Positions 1-8,617 are shown, numbered from the stretch's first letter. The stretch is 64,000 bases of DNA from Burkholderia pyrrocinia (GCF_001028665.1 NZ_CP011505.1:372001-436000); one strand, 5' to 3'. Numbers and translations are program-made. Notes: generated by a model not told the origin, from the sequence alone.

Positions 1-169
1 CTATCTCCGCGCGGCTGCCGACCGGGCCGCCGAACGCCGCGTAGTCGAGCATCGCATTGGCTGCGAACAGCCGCTCGAATTCGCGCCAGTCCTGGCGGTC
101 GACCGCGTGGCAATAGCGCGTCAGCAGATCCTGGATCTCCAGCCGGTCGATCGTTTCCTGTGGCGTCAT
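1..169 (-). CDS. SnoaL-like / NTF2-fold family protein, 3' part missing
   Basis: The start codon is at 169 and the gene runs off the left edge, so only the first 56 residues are visible. They contain the helix typical of the SnoaL_4 / NTF2 group: a start like TPQETIDRLEIQDLLTRYC, then a RQDWREFERLF segment and a predicted strand (LDYAAFGG). Members of this fold are small alpha-beta cone proteins that act as hydratases, isomerases or unknown steroid- and polyketide-type enzymes. The substrate cannot be told from this piece. The reading frame has the GC-rich third positions expected here. Confidence 0.7.
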   Translation of the reverse strand, partial: MTPQETIDRLEIQDLLTRYCHAVDRQDWREFERLFAANAMLDYAAFGGPVGSRAEI

Positions 170-329
170 GGTGTCGTGGGTGTGCGTGGATGACGGGGAA
201 ACGATAGCGGGTGCGTTCGGGCACGGCATCGGCGGAGTGGACTAAGGGCTTGTGCCGTTCGGCGCCTGACAAGCCGCTCCGATTTTCCGCCGCGCATCGT
301 CACCGAATCGCGTTTGCCGCCTGCGCCGC

Positions 330-1511
<1,182 letters not shown>

Positions 1512-1560
1512 TCATCGCGGCAGTATAGCGTATGGCGCGGCGTCGGGCCGGCCGTGCGCG

Positions 1561-1716
1561 TCAGCGGATCACCGACTCCATCGCGAGGTACGCGGTTTCG
1601 GCGGACGGCCACAGCAGGTACAGCAGGCCGGCCATCAGCAGCAGCGCGCCGGCGCGTACCAGCGGCGTGCGGTCTTTCTCGCGCGGGGGGCGGGTGGGCG
1701 GCTTCGAGTTCTTCAT
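1561..1716 (-). CDS. Small single-span membrane protein, 51 aa
   Basis: This short ORF is supported by composition. Nearly every codon ends in G or C, and the protein has a basic proline-rich N-terminus (about residues 1-21) followed by one hydrophobic segment, AGALLLMAGLLYLLWP at about residues 22-37, and a short tail. It lies 217 bp upstream of trpS on the same strand and could share its transcript. No Shine-Dalgarno is obvious (AGCAAGC only). Function is unknown; it looks like a small inner-membrane protein with the N-terminus inside. It could be a chance ORF, but the codon bias argues against that. Confidence 0.5.
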   Translation of the reverse strand: MKNSKPPTRPPREKDRTPLVRAGALLLMAGLLYLLWPSAETAYLAMESVIR

Positions 1717-2030
1717 GCTTGCTGGCGCGCGATGCGCCACTCCAACGGTTGCTGCAACGGGTCGTGTGGGGCGACGCCGGGGTGTTGCGGGAAAACGGGC
1801 GGTGCACAGCGGTATGGGCGGCTGCGCGACGCAAAAAAGGGGGATCAGACGGCCGCTCGGATTCCGGAACGCACGCTGTGCATCACAGACATTGCGAGGC
1901 GACGCGCATGTTATCAGTTCGGCGGTTCGCGAACCGTCAAGAATTGTCGGGCAATGGCCGGGTTAAAGAGCGGCCGGACGCGGGGACGTTTTCCGTCGGG
2001 TATCTGAAATATTCAGAATTTCAATAAAAA

Positions 2031-2435
2031 TTGCCCGATCCGGACATGGCACCGATGCTGCCGTTGCCGACGGAGTCGATCGCGGCTCGGTACAGGGAAA
2101 TCTACATTCACAGTAAACTGCTGCTGATCGACGACAGCTTCTTCACGTTGGGCAGCGCCAACCTGAATTTGCGGAGCATGGCGGTCGATGCGGAAATCAA
2201 TGTGGGTAGCGACGATCGAGCCAAGAGTACGGATCTGCGGAAGCGAGTTTGGAATCTGCATACCGGTGGCAAACATGATGGCAGCGACGGCAGTCCCGTC
2301 GCCATCAAGGAAACGTTCATGAAGTGGCAAGAACTCATGGATTCGAATGCCATTCAACGGAAGCGCGGTCTAGAGCCGGTGGGCTTCCTGCTGGCATTTC
2401 AAGACGATCGTACGTCCAGCGTTCGGCTGGCCTAG
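2031..2435 (+). pseudogene. Remnant of a phospholipase D-family protein (C-terminal HKD half)
   Basis: The readable frame encodes one full HKD catalytic motif, HxK(x)4D(x)6GSxN, seen as HSKLLLIDDSFFTLGSAN at about residues 27-44. Phospholipase D enzymes need two such motifs, in one chain or a dimer. The preceding half is missing, and stop codons and AT-rich sequence lie directly upstream of 2031. The nearest starts are TTG at 2031 and ATG at 2046, neither with a good ribosome site. A Sel1-repeat protein follows directly, the usual arrangement of type VI secretion PLD effectors (Tle5 class) with their immunity proteins. I read it as a 5'-truncated effector relic. A short functional protein is possible but less likely. 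Confidence 0.6.
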
Positions 2436-2461
2436 CGCACTTTCAGATCATGCGGGTTCCG

Positions 2462-3613
2462 ATGAGTTCTACAACGTCTAAACGATTGCGCCTGGCGGGC
2501 GTGTTTTCCCTCTTCCTGTTCTTTGCTTGTACCGCTTGCTCGATGAACGATTCCCTTCCGCGAAATATGTCGCTCGACGCTTTCAACCCACATCGCGAGA
2601 CGTTTGATTGCGTGCACGAAGCCACCGTCGTTCCGGCCGTTGATCCAGAGGCGGATCGCTGGAATCAGCAGGCGATGAAGATGACAAGCGCATTGTTGTG
2701 GCCGAACCAGCGCGATTACGCTGGTGCCGTCGCGCTGTGGAGCAAGGCTGCCGAGCGCAAGCACTGGAAGGCGATGCTGAACCTTGCGAATGCCTACGCG
2801 CAGGGGCTGGGTGTCGATCGCAATACCGAGCGTGCGGTGCAGATTACCGAGCAGGCCATGAAGCTGGGCATCCCTGCGGCCTATGATCTGATGGGCACGT
2901 ACTACATGAACGGAGTTGGCGTAAAGCAGGATGCCAGCCGTGCGTATGCGTTCTGGCAACTTGCTGCGGACAAGGGTAGCCCGAGTGCGATGGCTTATTT
3001 GGGTAGTAAGCTCGATGCAGTCTACGACGATCCGAAATCCGGTTTTTGGGGCAATCGAAAGGTTGCGCTCAAAATGCTCGAGTGTGGATTCGCCCAGGGT
3101 AGCGGGGATGCAGCATACGCCCTCGGAACAACTCTCGTTGGCTCCGACCAATCACTTGGCGAAGACAACGTGCAGGCTCTCAAGATCTTGCATGAAGGCG
3201 TGAAATACGGAAGCGCCAAGAGTGCGGCGTATTTGTTTGGCGCGTTCGACGATGGCGATGCCGTGGTCGGCAACGTGAAGGATCGTGCCCGGGCCGAGCG
3301 TTATAGCGTTCTTGCCGATCGCCTCGAGCGCGACCCCGATCTACGTCTGCCGAATCTGGACAAGGCGGTGCCGCTGCCGCCGGCCAAGTTGCCCAAGTGG
3401 GACGGCAACAAGGAGACGTTGATCAATGCGGCGAAGGCGGTGACGTCGGCACCGGTGTCGCCGTCCAAACCCGCCGCGCACCCCGTGTCGCTGCGTACCG
3501 GTCGCGCACACGTGCCCGATGGTTACATGCTGCCCGCGACGCCTCCCGCGGGCGTTACTCCGCAGGCAGAAACGACCGCCGCCCCGTTGGCGGCTACTGG
3601 CTCGCACAACTGA
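2462..3613 (+). CDS. Sel1-repeat lipoprotein, DUF6396-like, probable orphan T6SS effector immunity protein
   Basis: The N-terminus has a basic start and a hydrophobic stretch ending in FFACTAC, an approximate lipobox, so export and lipidation in the periplasm are likely. Sel1/TPR-like helical repeats (AMLNLANAYAQGLGVDRN, YDLMGTYYMNGVGVKQD) span about residues 95-300, followed by a proline/alanine-rich tail. Proteins of this build commonly accompany PLD-type T6SS effectors and neutralise them in the periplasm. Here the effector gene just upstream is broken. The start may be ATG 2450 or 2462. The frame ends at 3613, but sequence up to 3744 in another frame looks coding (GYWLAQLKYPN), so the C-terminus may be frameshifted. 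Confidence 0.7.
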   Translation: MSSTTSKRLRLAGVFSLFLFFACTACSMNDSLPRNMSLDAFNPHRETFDCVHEATVVPAVDPEADRWNQQAMKMTSALLWPNQRDYAGAVALWSKAAERKHWKAMLNLANAYAQGLGVDRNTERAVQITEQAMKLGIPAAYDLMGTYYMNGVGVKQDASRAYAFWQLAADKGSPSAMAYLGSKLDAVYDDPKSGFWGNRKVALKMLECGFAQGSGDAAYALGTTLVGSDQSLGEDNVQALKILHEGVKYGSAKSAAYLFGAFDDGDAVVGNVKDRARAERYSVLADRLERDPDLRLPNLDKAVPLPPAKLPKWDGNKETLINAAKAVTSAPVSPSKPAAHPVSLRTGRAHVPDGYMLPATPPAGVTPQAETTAAPLAATGSHN

Positions 3614-3755
3614 AATATCCGAATGCCGAACGGCATTTTGTGTGGAATACGGAACCGGTGTGGACCTGGTGGAACGAGGCTAATCGCCTCGGGTTCGCGA
3701 AGCTGCCTCAGGTCAGCGTCGGCAACTTTTCCGACGACGCGTGACGGGAGGGAAG

Positions 3756-4055
3756 GTGCGTAAAACGACGATGGCCGCGATCGTGGTTGCCGGAGGTCTG
3801 ATATTGGCGGCCTGGGGCGTGCTCGCGCTCGTGGGAGCCGCGGCCCAGGTCAGCGGAGGCAGCTACGGTTCGCACGATGTGAGCGATTTCGCGATCGAGA
3901 ATTTCCTGTTTCTCGGGCCGCTGATTGCATTGGGCGGCTTGGTCGCATGGTTCGCCAGCCGTGATTCGACATCGCCCGGCGATGCCGACGATCCTCCGTC
4001 GGGCAACGACGGGAGTGATTCGTCTGCTCCCGCGCAACGGGATGCGGACTCATGA
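3756..4055 (+). CDS. Small two-span membrane protein
   Basis: GTG 3756 is chosen as start because GGGAGGGAA ends just upstream; GTG 3741 and ATG 3771 are alternatives. The product, about 99 aa, has a hydrophobic segment near its start (AAIVVAGGLILAAWGVLALV), a polar loop, a second one (FLFLGPLIALGGLVAWFAS) and an acidic serine-rich tail. It follows the Sel1 gene by about 140 bp, and its stop overlaps a following ATG. Function is unknown. In effector-immunity cassettes small membrane proteins of this kind are common companions, so it may be part of the same remnant island. Confidence 0.55.
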   Translation: MRKTTMAAIVVAGGLILAAWGVLALVGAAAQVSGGSYGSHDVSDFAIENFLFLGPLIALGGLVAWFASRDSTSPGDADDPPSGNDGSDSSAPAQRDADS

Positions 4056-4165
4056 GCAGTACCGAGCCATCTACAAGCATGACCAGTGGCGCAAGGGCGC
4101 GGGTCGTATGTCCGCTGGGCTGTCCGGTCAGTCGGACAGTTCGACCTATGCCGGCCTCGATCTGA
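4052..4165 (+). CDS. Short ORF, 37 aa, coupled to the preceding gene
   Basis: The ATG overlaps the TGA of the membrane protein gene (ATGA), which suggests translational coupling. The peptide begins MSSTEPSTSMTSGARAR and has two cysteines. A second frame over the same stretch (ATG 4042 to 4218, 58 aa, ending LYPERFNIGI) is equally open, so which of the two is read is unclear. No family is recognised. The stretch has lower GC than its surroundings and lies inside the decayed island, so it may be a relic. Confidence 0.22.
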   Translation: MSSTEPSTSMTSGARARVVCPLGCPVSRTVRPMPASI

Positions 4166-4261
4166 GTCTGGCGCAGTTTGCGCTGCTTTACCCAGAGCGA
4201 TTCAACATCGGAATCTGAGTCCTAACCCGCCTCACACACGGAATTCCGGATACCTCCGAGT

Positions 4262-4386
4262 GCTGCCGCCGCTTCCCGCTCGCCTTCGGCGAGCAGCGTG
4301 AGCGCGCCCGCCGATTCGCGTCCGAAGTATGCGAGCAGGCCCCACGTGTCGCCTGCGTCGACTTTCGCCTCGCGCGCGAGCGACAT
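4262..4386 (-). pseudogene. hipA fragment (relic)
   Basis: Read on the minus strand, this stretch gives MSLAREAKVDAGDTWGLL followed by AYFGRESAGALTLLAEGE. That is nearly identical to about residues 75-112 of the intact HipA encoded at 55076-56377 (TSLAREAKVDAADAWGLL...). Nothing similar precedes or follows, so about 40 codons of a second hipA survive, with no start, stop or partner gene. DNA identity between the two stretches is also high by eye. It marks the edge of a deletion or recombination event directly upstream of the R-body locus. Confidence 0.75.
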
Positions 4387-4507
4387 GCACACGCAGCCGG
4401 CGCGCGGCGACGACTGACTTCACAGACCCTTCGCACGGTTCGTCCCTGCAGCAGTCCTGCCGAAATTTCCGGCAAGGCCGTCGCGCATCCATTTCCCGGA
4501 GGACACC

Positions 4508-4612
4508 ATGCGATATCCATTGCAGCACGCCGACCGAGGCACGTCGGCGCTGCGTCGATCCGAACCCGAACCGCACGCACCGGCGCCGCGGGCGGACATC
4601 GAGGAGGTGTGA
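4508..4612 (+). CDS. Putative 34-aa leader ORF of the Reb operon
   Basis: An ideal Shine-Dalgarno, GGAGG at 4498-4502, stands five bases before this ATG. The stop at 4610-4612 overlaps the GAGGAGGTG ribosome site of the next gene. The peptide (MRYPLQHADRGTSALRRSEP...) is basic and proline-rich and ends in an acidic DIEEV. This arrangement suggests translational coupling into the 216-aa gene. An imperfect inverted repeat, TGCCG-N7-CGGCA, lies at 4458-4474, just ahead. No homolog is recognised; it may be a regulatory leader or a true small protein. Confidence 0.4.
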   Translation: MRYPLQHADRGTSALRRSEPEPHAPAPRADIEEV

Positions 4613-4615
4613 GCC

Positions 4616-5266
4616 ATGAGCAACGAAGCCCTCGACCCCCTGCTGCGGCAGCTCGCAGAGAAGCGATTGGGACGGCCCCTCGAGCCGGGCGAAGAACAGG
4701 CGCTGCTGGAGCGGCTGCCGAGCAGGCACGGGAACCAGCCGGCGCCGGTCGCCGGCACGGCCGCGCAGGCGAGCGCCGCGAATCCGCCATTGCCGCGGTT
4801 GAAAACCCGGCAGGAGGCGCGCGAACAGGTCAAGCATTTTCTGCAGCTCAACCAGCAGAAGGCGTACGAGAAGATGCGCGGCATCCTGCAGACGATCGAC
4901 GCGCAGAACGAGACGACCCTCGGCATGCTGGCGTCGGAACAGCAGAAAGTGTCCGGCGTACTCGACGCGCACGAGCCGCCGGGCGACGCGCAGGCATCCG
5001 GCGCGGCCGAGATCCAGGACAGCACCCGCCAGGCGCTGGCGATGATCGGCGAACAGCTGACGGGCCTCATCCGGCAGGAAATCGACACATGCTTCCGGCA
5101 ATACGTCGATTCGCTCGTCGAACGGTTCGCTGTACGGCTCGACGCGATAGACGACCGGCTGCGAAGCGTCGGCGCCGGCCCGACCGAACGGTCCGAACCG
5201 GCCGCGCCGGGTGCTGCCGCCACCGCTGCCGTTCACGATACGCCGGGCCCAGCGTCCATGGAGTAG
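4616..5266 (+). CDS. R-body locus accessory protein, coiled-coil type
   Basis: A 216-aa soluble, charged protein with a near-perfect AGGAGGTG ribosome site. The first 50 residues read like a short DUF-type N-terminal motif (LDPLLRQLAEKRLGRPLEPGEEQALLERL), followed by a linker. About residues 60-190 are rich in Gln, Glu and Lys and likely helical or coiled coil (QEAREQVKHFLQLNQQKAYE, ALAMIGEQLTGLIRQEID). The C-terminus is Ala/Pro-rich and disordered. There is no signal peptide or membrane span. It sits 94 bp before the first reb gene and is probably co-transcribed. I do not recognise the family; a role in R-body assembly or localisation is inference from position only. Confidence 0.6.
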   Translation: MSNEALDPLLRQLAEKRLGRPLEPGEEQALLERLPSRHGNQPAPVAGTAAQASAANPPLPRLKTRQEAREQVKHFLQLNQQKAYEKMRGILQTIDAQNETTLGMLASEQQKVSGVLDAHEPPGDAQASGAAEIQDSTRQALAMIGEQLTGLIRQEIDTCFRQYVDSLVERFAVRLDAIDDRLRSVGAGPTERSEPAAPGAAATAAVHDTPGPASME

Positions 5267-5360
5267 CACGCGGGGCATGCGGCTGAAGTCAAGCGGCCGA
5301 ACGCGAAACCGGCCGGCCCCGATGTGCGATCTCTCAACTACGTGAATCAAGGAGCAAAAA

Positions 5361-5693
5361 ATGGGTGATACGTGTCAAGTGTGCCAGGTCAATCCCGCGA
5401 TTACCGATGCGGTCACGCAGGTCAACGTCAAGGTGGTCGCCGAAGCGCCGGCAATGGCGATGGGCTCGCTGTACCAGGCCCAGAGCCATTCGCTCAGCAT
5501 CCTGTTCGAGAACGCGGTGCAGCAGCAGTCGCAGGCCGCGATCCAGTCGCAGACGTCGACGAACGTGGGGACGATGCAGCTCTACACGATCGGGCCGGAA
5601 AGCGCGGGCGCGGCCGCCACGGAAATCGGCGCGAACGGGATCATCTCCATTCTGGCCGACGTGATCGCGATCGGGAAGGCGATGCACCCCTAA
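5361..5693 (+). CDS. RebB-family R-body protein (paralog 1)
   Basis: This 110-aa protein carries the RebB 'killing trait' signature: ITDAVTQVNVKVVAEAPAMA at about residues 14-33, then the helical SLYQAQSHSLSILFENAV segment. Reb proteins polymerise into R-bodies, ribbons coiled inside the cell that unroll into hollow needles, known from Caedibacter killer symbionts and later found in free-living Proteobacteria. The N-terminus has a CxxC pair (CQVC) that paralogs 3 and 4 lack. A strong AAGGAG ribosome site precedes ATG 5361. It is about 80% similar to paralog 2 by eye, indicating a recent tandem duplication. Confidence 0.9.
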   Translation: MGDTCQVCQVNPAITDAVTQVNVKVVAEAPAMAMGSLYQAQSHSLSILFENAVQQQSQAAIQSQTSTNVGTMQLYTIGPESAGAAATEIGANGIISILADVIAIGKAMHP

Positions 5694-5883
5694 GGCGCCG
5701 TCGCAACGCCGTGGTCGAGCGGCGGCGCAAGCGGCACGAGCCGCCCATGCCGCCGCCGTGCCGCGGATCCGCAGCACGGCCGCCGGCGCCTGAACAGCGG
5801 TGCCGCGCGGTGTTCCGGAGCAACCGACAGAACGGGCAGAGCCGATTCGATGCGGCGCCCGTTCGCAAACCAGGAGAAATACG

Positions 5884-6264
5884 ATGGCTGATGATGCAAA
5901 CGCGAACGCCAACGCCAACGCCAACGACACGAAGGACCCCTGCAACTGCAAGACTTGCGCGGTCAATGCCGCGATCACCGACGCGGTCACGCAGACCAAC
6001 GTCAAGGTGGTGGGCGAAGCGCCCGCGATGGCGACGGGCTCGCTGTACCAGGCCCAGAGCCATTCGCTCAGCGTGCTGTTCGAGAACGCCGTGCAGCAGC
6101 AGTCGCAGTCCGCGGTGCAGCTGCCGACCTCGACGAACGTGGGCACGATGCAGCTCTACACGCTCGGGCCGGCAAGCGCCGGCGCCGCCGCGACGGAAAT
6201 CGGCTCGAACGGCGTGCTGTCCGTGCTGGCTGACGTGCTCGCGCTCGGCAAGGCGCTCGTCTGA
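5884..6264 (+). CDS. RebB-family R-body protein (paralog 2)
   Basis: A 126-aa RebB homolog nearly identical to paralog 1 over ITDAVTQTNVKVVGEAPAMA, the YQAQSHSLSVLFENAV segment and the NVGTMQLYTLGP tail. It differs by an N-terminal extension of alternating Ala-Asn, encoded by a six-base tandem repeat near 5899-5930, followed by a cysteine cluster (CNCKTC) just before the Reb domain. AGGAG stands before ATG 5884. Reb proteins of different length co-assemble in known R-bodies. The Asn-Ala spacer and cysteines may set packing or cross-linking; that part is inference. Confidence 0.9.
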   Translation: MADDANANANANANDTKDPCNCKTCAVNAAITDAVTQTNVKVVGEAPAMATGSLYQAQSHSLSVLFENAVQQQSQSAVQLPTSTNVGTMQLYTLGPASAGAAATEIGSNGVLSVLADVLALGKALV

Positions 6265-6271
6265 CGCGTAA

Positions 6272-6289
6272 CCCGGCGTCGACGCCGGG
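6272..6289. terminator. Perfect 18-bp GC palindrome after reb paralog 2
   Basis: CCCGGCGTC followed by GACGCCGGG forms a perfect self-complementary hairpin only eight bases after the stop codon. There is no run of T, so it is not a classical intrinsic terminator. It may slow 3' decay or attenuate transcription, giving more reb1/reb2 than reb3 message. Confidence 0.35.
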
Positions 6290-6459
6290 CGGCGGCCCCG
6301 ATTTCCGCGGCTGCCGCCCGGCGCCTGTCGTCATGCCGACGCCCGCGACGGCGAGCGCTCGCGCGCACCGATGCTACCGACCGGCGCGCGTCGCCGACCG
6401 ACCCATTCATGCTTTCGCCGTGACTGCACCGCAGCGGCGAGCAAACCAGGAGCAACGAC

Positions 6460-6783
6460 ATGCCGGAACAGGTTTCCGCCGCGATGACCGATGCGGTCAC
6501 GCAAGCCAACGTCAAGGTGGTGGGCGAAGCGCCCGCCGTGGCCTTGGGCACGCTCATGCAGTCGAACAGCCATGCGTCCGCGATCCTGCTTCACAACGCG
6601 GTGCAGATGCAGGCGAACCAGGCGATGTCCAACCTCGCCGCCACGACCGTCGGCATCATGCAGCTCTATGCCGGCTCGCCGGCGGCGGCGGCCGGCGCGG
6701 CGCGCTCGGCGAACGACAACTTTGCGTCGCAACTGTCCGCCGTCGCGCAGTTGATGAACGCCATCGGCCACTGGCGCGGCTGA
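6460..6783 (+). CDS. RebB-family R-body protein (paralog 3)
   Basis: A 107-aa RebB homolog with MTDAVTQANVKVVGEAPAVA near residues 9-28 and a divergent second half (LMQSNSHASAILLHNAVQMQ, then an Ala-rich stretch). It has no N-terminal cysteines. AGGAG precedes ATG 6460. It is the last gene of the plus-strand run before the convergent regulator gene, which ends at 6865. A somewhat diverged paralog of this type may be a minor or capping subunit, but that is a guess. Confidence 0.88.
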   Translation: MPEQVSAAMTDAVTQANVKVVGEAPAVALGTLMQSNSHASAILLHNAVQMQANQAMSNLAATTVGIMQLYAGSPAAAAGAARSANDNFASQLSAVAQLMNAIGHWRG

Positions 6784-6864
6784 CCTTCACCGCGCGCCGC
6801 GCAACCCGGCGCGCGCACCTTCCTCCCGCCGCCGCGCCGCGCGGCGCACGCGCTTGCCGGCGCG

Positions 6865-7539
6865 TCAATTGGCGTTGACGATGTGCCGAAGCTGCTCCGG
6901 TTTCTCGATCGTCACGCCGTGCTCGTGAAGCCGGATCAGGCCGTCGCGCTGCATCTTCTGCAGGCTGCTGTTCAATCGCGGCCGGCTGACGTTGAGCATC
7001 GCGGCGAGGATGCTCTGGTTCTCCGGCAGCGGCACCTCGAGATCGTTCCCTTGCATGCGGTTCAGCAGATGGCGCGCGAGCCTTGCTTCGAGCCGGTACA
7101 GGCACGCCGATTCGACGAAGTCGCTCAACTGGTGGATGTGCCGGCACAGCTGCTCGTGGATGCGGTCCATGAAATCCGCATTGGCCAGCAGCGGCGCGAA
7201 GTACTGGCGATGCAGCAGCGACACGCGGCAGTCGGGGCTCAACTGGGCGGTGAAGCTGCGCCGGTGGGCGCGAACCAGCGTGTTTTCGCCGATGAGTTCG
7301 CCCGGCAACGAGTGGCCGAGAATGATTTCGCGTCCGCCAGGTTCGTGCAGCGTCTTGTAGACGCGACCGCAGTGCACGAAGGCGACGAAATCTCCCGGAT
7401 CGCCCTTGAAGAACAACAGGCGATTGCCGTGTTCGGGCCAGGGCGCGAGATGCCGTTCGATGTGAGCGAGAAGGCTTTCCGGAAGATCGGCGAGTATCGG
7501 TATATCGCACAGCGTTCGACCGTTAGCAAGGGCAGGCAT
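6865..7539 (-). CDS. Crp/Fnr-family transcriptional regulator
   Basis: A 224-aa regulator with an N-terminal cyclic-nucleotide-type beta-barrel (about residues 20-130, with GDFVAFVHCGRVY and GELIGENTLVRAHRRS) and a C-terminal winged helix (about 155-215, with ENQSILAAMLNVSRPRLNSSL as recognition region). The RRS after the barrel matches the phosphate-binding position of Crp relatives, and no Fnr-type cysteine cluster is present. ATG 7539 is taken because the family similarity starts there; upstream in-frame sequence is not conserved-looking. It is divergent from the sigma factor gene across 407 bp that holds a candidate operator. It likely controls the Reb locus. Confidence 0.85.
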   Translation of the reverse strand: MPALANGRTLCDIPILADLPESLLAHIERHLAPWPEHGNRLLFFKGDPGDFVAFVHCGRVYKTLHEPGGREIILGHSLPGELIGENTLVRAHRRSFTAQLSPDCRVSLLHRQYFAPLLANADFMDRIHEQLCRHIHQLSDFVESACLYRLEARLARHLLNRMQGNDLEVPLPENQSILAAMLNVSRPRLNSSLQKMQRDGLIRLHEHGVTIEKPEQLRHIVNAN

Positions 7540-7873
7540 GTTTTCCGTGCAAGGTTGTTTGACGATGCGGCCACCTAGCGAAAAACGTTGCCTTTTGCAC
7601 TGCGTGAAAAATGGATGATGAAAATAACCAGATAATGGGAAAGCAGTCCCGAAATGGCTGTGCTTCGGCGCCAAGAACGTTTGATGGACCGGCATCGACA
7701 GCAGCGTGCCGGCGCGCGAACGCATCGCGACGGCAGTCGTTGTTTTTCATCGAAATGGCATTGTTCACGCTCGACAGCGCACCAGAAACGACGGATGAGG
7801 AGATGCCAGGGAATTAAAGTTTCCGTTCATAATAATCAACAAAATTTACATAAGCCGATTATCTTGATAACGG
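7540..7873. other. Divergent regulatory region between the Crp-type regulator and the ECF sigma gene
   Basis: No gene is supported here. The right-hand 70 bp are markedly AT-rich against the surrounding 67% GC (AATAATCAACAAAATT near 7828-7845), as expected for a regulated promoter. The only strong structure is the palindrome just to the right. Confidence 0.4.
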
Positions 7874-7889
7874 TGTTACGCGGGTAACA
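7874..7889. promoter_or_regulatory. Candidate operator TGTTAC-N4-GTAACA
   Basis: A perfect 6+6 inverted repeat with a four-base centre, TGTTACGCGGGTAACA, lies 58 bp before the sigma factor ATG. Spaced half-sites of five to six bases with a four-base gap are the architecture of Fnr/Dnr-class sites, and the neighbouring gene encodes a member of that family. It is therefore a candidate site for that regulator; binding is inferred. Confidence 0.45.
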
Positions 7890-7946
7890 GCGCCATTCTG
7901 GGCATCGAATCGATTCTGTGTTTTCCATAAAAAAGGAAGGCACGGG

Positions 7947-8504
7947 ATGACAACCTCGAACCAGCACGCTGTTTCGACGCCTGAGTCGCCGGCGCAGCAG
8001 CTCGATCACACGTGGCGGGAAATGCAGGGGAAATTGCGGCGCCGCGCGCGCCTGTTGTGCAAGGGCGATATTCACCGTGCCGACGAACTGCTCTCCGATA
8101 CCGCACTCAAGGTCCACATTTACCTGCAGCGTTCGCCCGAGCGCGTTCGGAACCTGGCCGGCTTTCTCTTTCTGGCGCTGAACCATGCGTTCCTCGATGG
8201 CGCGCGCCGTCGTCTGCGCGAAAGCGGCATGCTCGAATTCGACCCGGGCTGGGACGACGATCACACCGTCGAGCTGGCCGGCCACGCGCCGTCGGTGGAG
8301 CAGCAACTGCTGCTCCGGCAACAGCTGCTGCGTCTCGAGCAGGTGCTGTCCACGCTCCCGCCGCAGCAGCAGATGCTGTTCACGCTGAAGTTCGAGGAGG
8401 ACCGGCCCTACCTGCACATCGCGGCGACGCTCGGGATCAACGAGCCGCTGGCCAGAAAGCGCGTCGAGCTGCTGCGCAAGAAGTTGCGCGAGGAACTCGC
8501 CTGA
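7947..8504 (+). CDS. ECF-type RNA polymerase sigma factor
   Basis: A 185-aa sigma-70-family protein with region 2 (about residues 25-90, ADELLSDTALKVHIYLQ and the basic RNLAGFLFLALNHAFLDGARR) and region 4 (about 125-182, LPPQQQMLFTLKFEEDRPYLHIAATLG with a helix-turn-helix). There is no region 1 or 3, which makes it extracytoplasmic-function-like. An AAGGAAG site lies before ATG 7947. No anti-sigma gene is seen beside it. It sits inside the Reb locus, between reb paralog 3 and reb paralog 4, so the most likely target is the reb promoters. Confidence 0.85.
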   Translation: MTTSNQHAVSTPESPAQQLDHTWREMQGKLRRRARLLCKGDIHRADELLSDTALKVHIYLQRSPERVRNLAGFLFLALNHAFLDGARRRLRESGMLEFDPGWDDDHTVELAGHAPSVEQQLLLRQQLLRLEQVLSTLPPQQQMLFTLKFEEDRPYLHIAATLGINEPLARKRVELLRKKLREELA

Positions 8505-8617
8505 GCGCGTTCACGAACGCGGGCACGCAGCGTTCCTAACGGCATGCGCGGCGTCGATGGCCTGCCGGCCCGCCGTTCCTTCAATCGCACGCCGGAGCCG
8601 AGATCCAAGGAGGCCTC

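Noticed and set aside
2324..2461. Extension of the Sel1 protein upstream to 2324
   Set aside because: The added residues overlap the PLD frame and show no signal peptide; the start near 2450-2462 gives a clean lipoprotein leader.
5694..5883. GC-rich hairpins between reb paralogs 1 and 2 as a CRISPR or repeat array
   Set aside because: No repeat-spacer periodicity; the hairpins are single and of mixed sequence.
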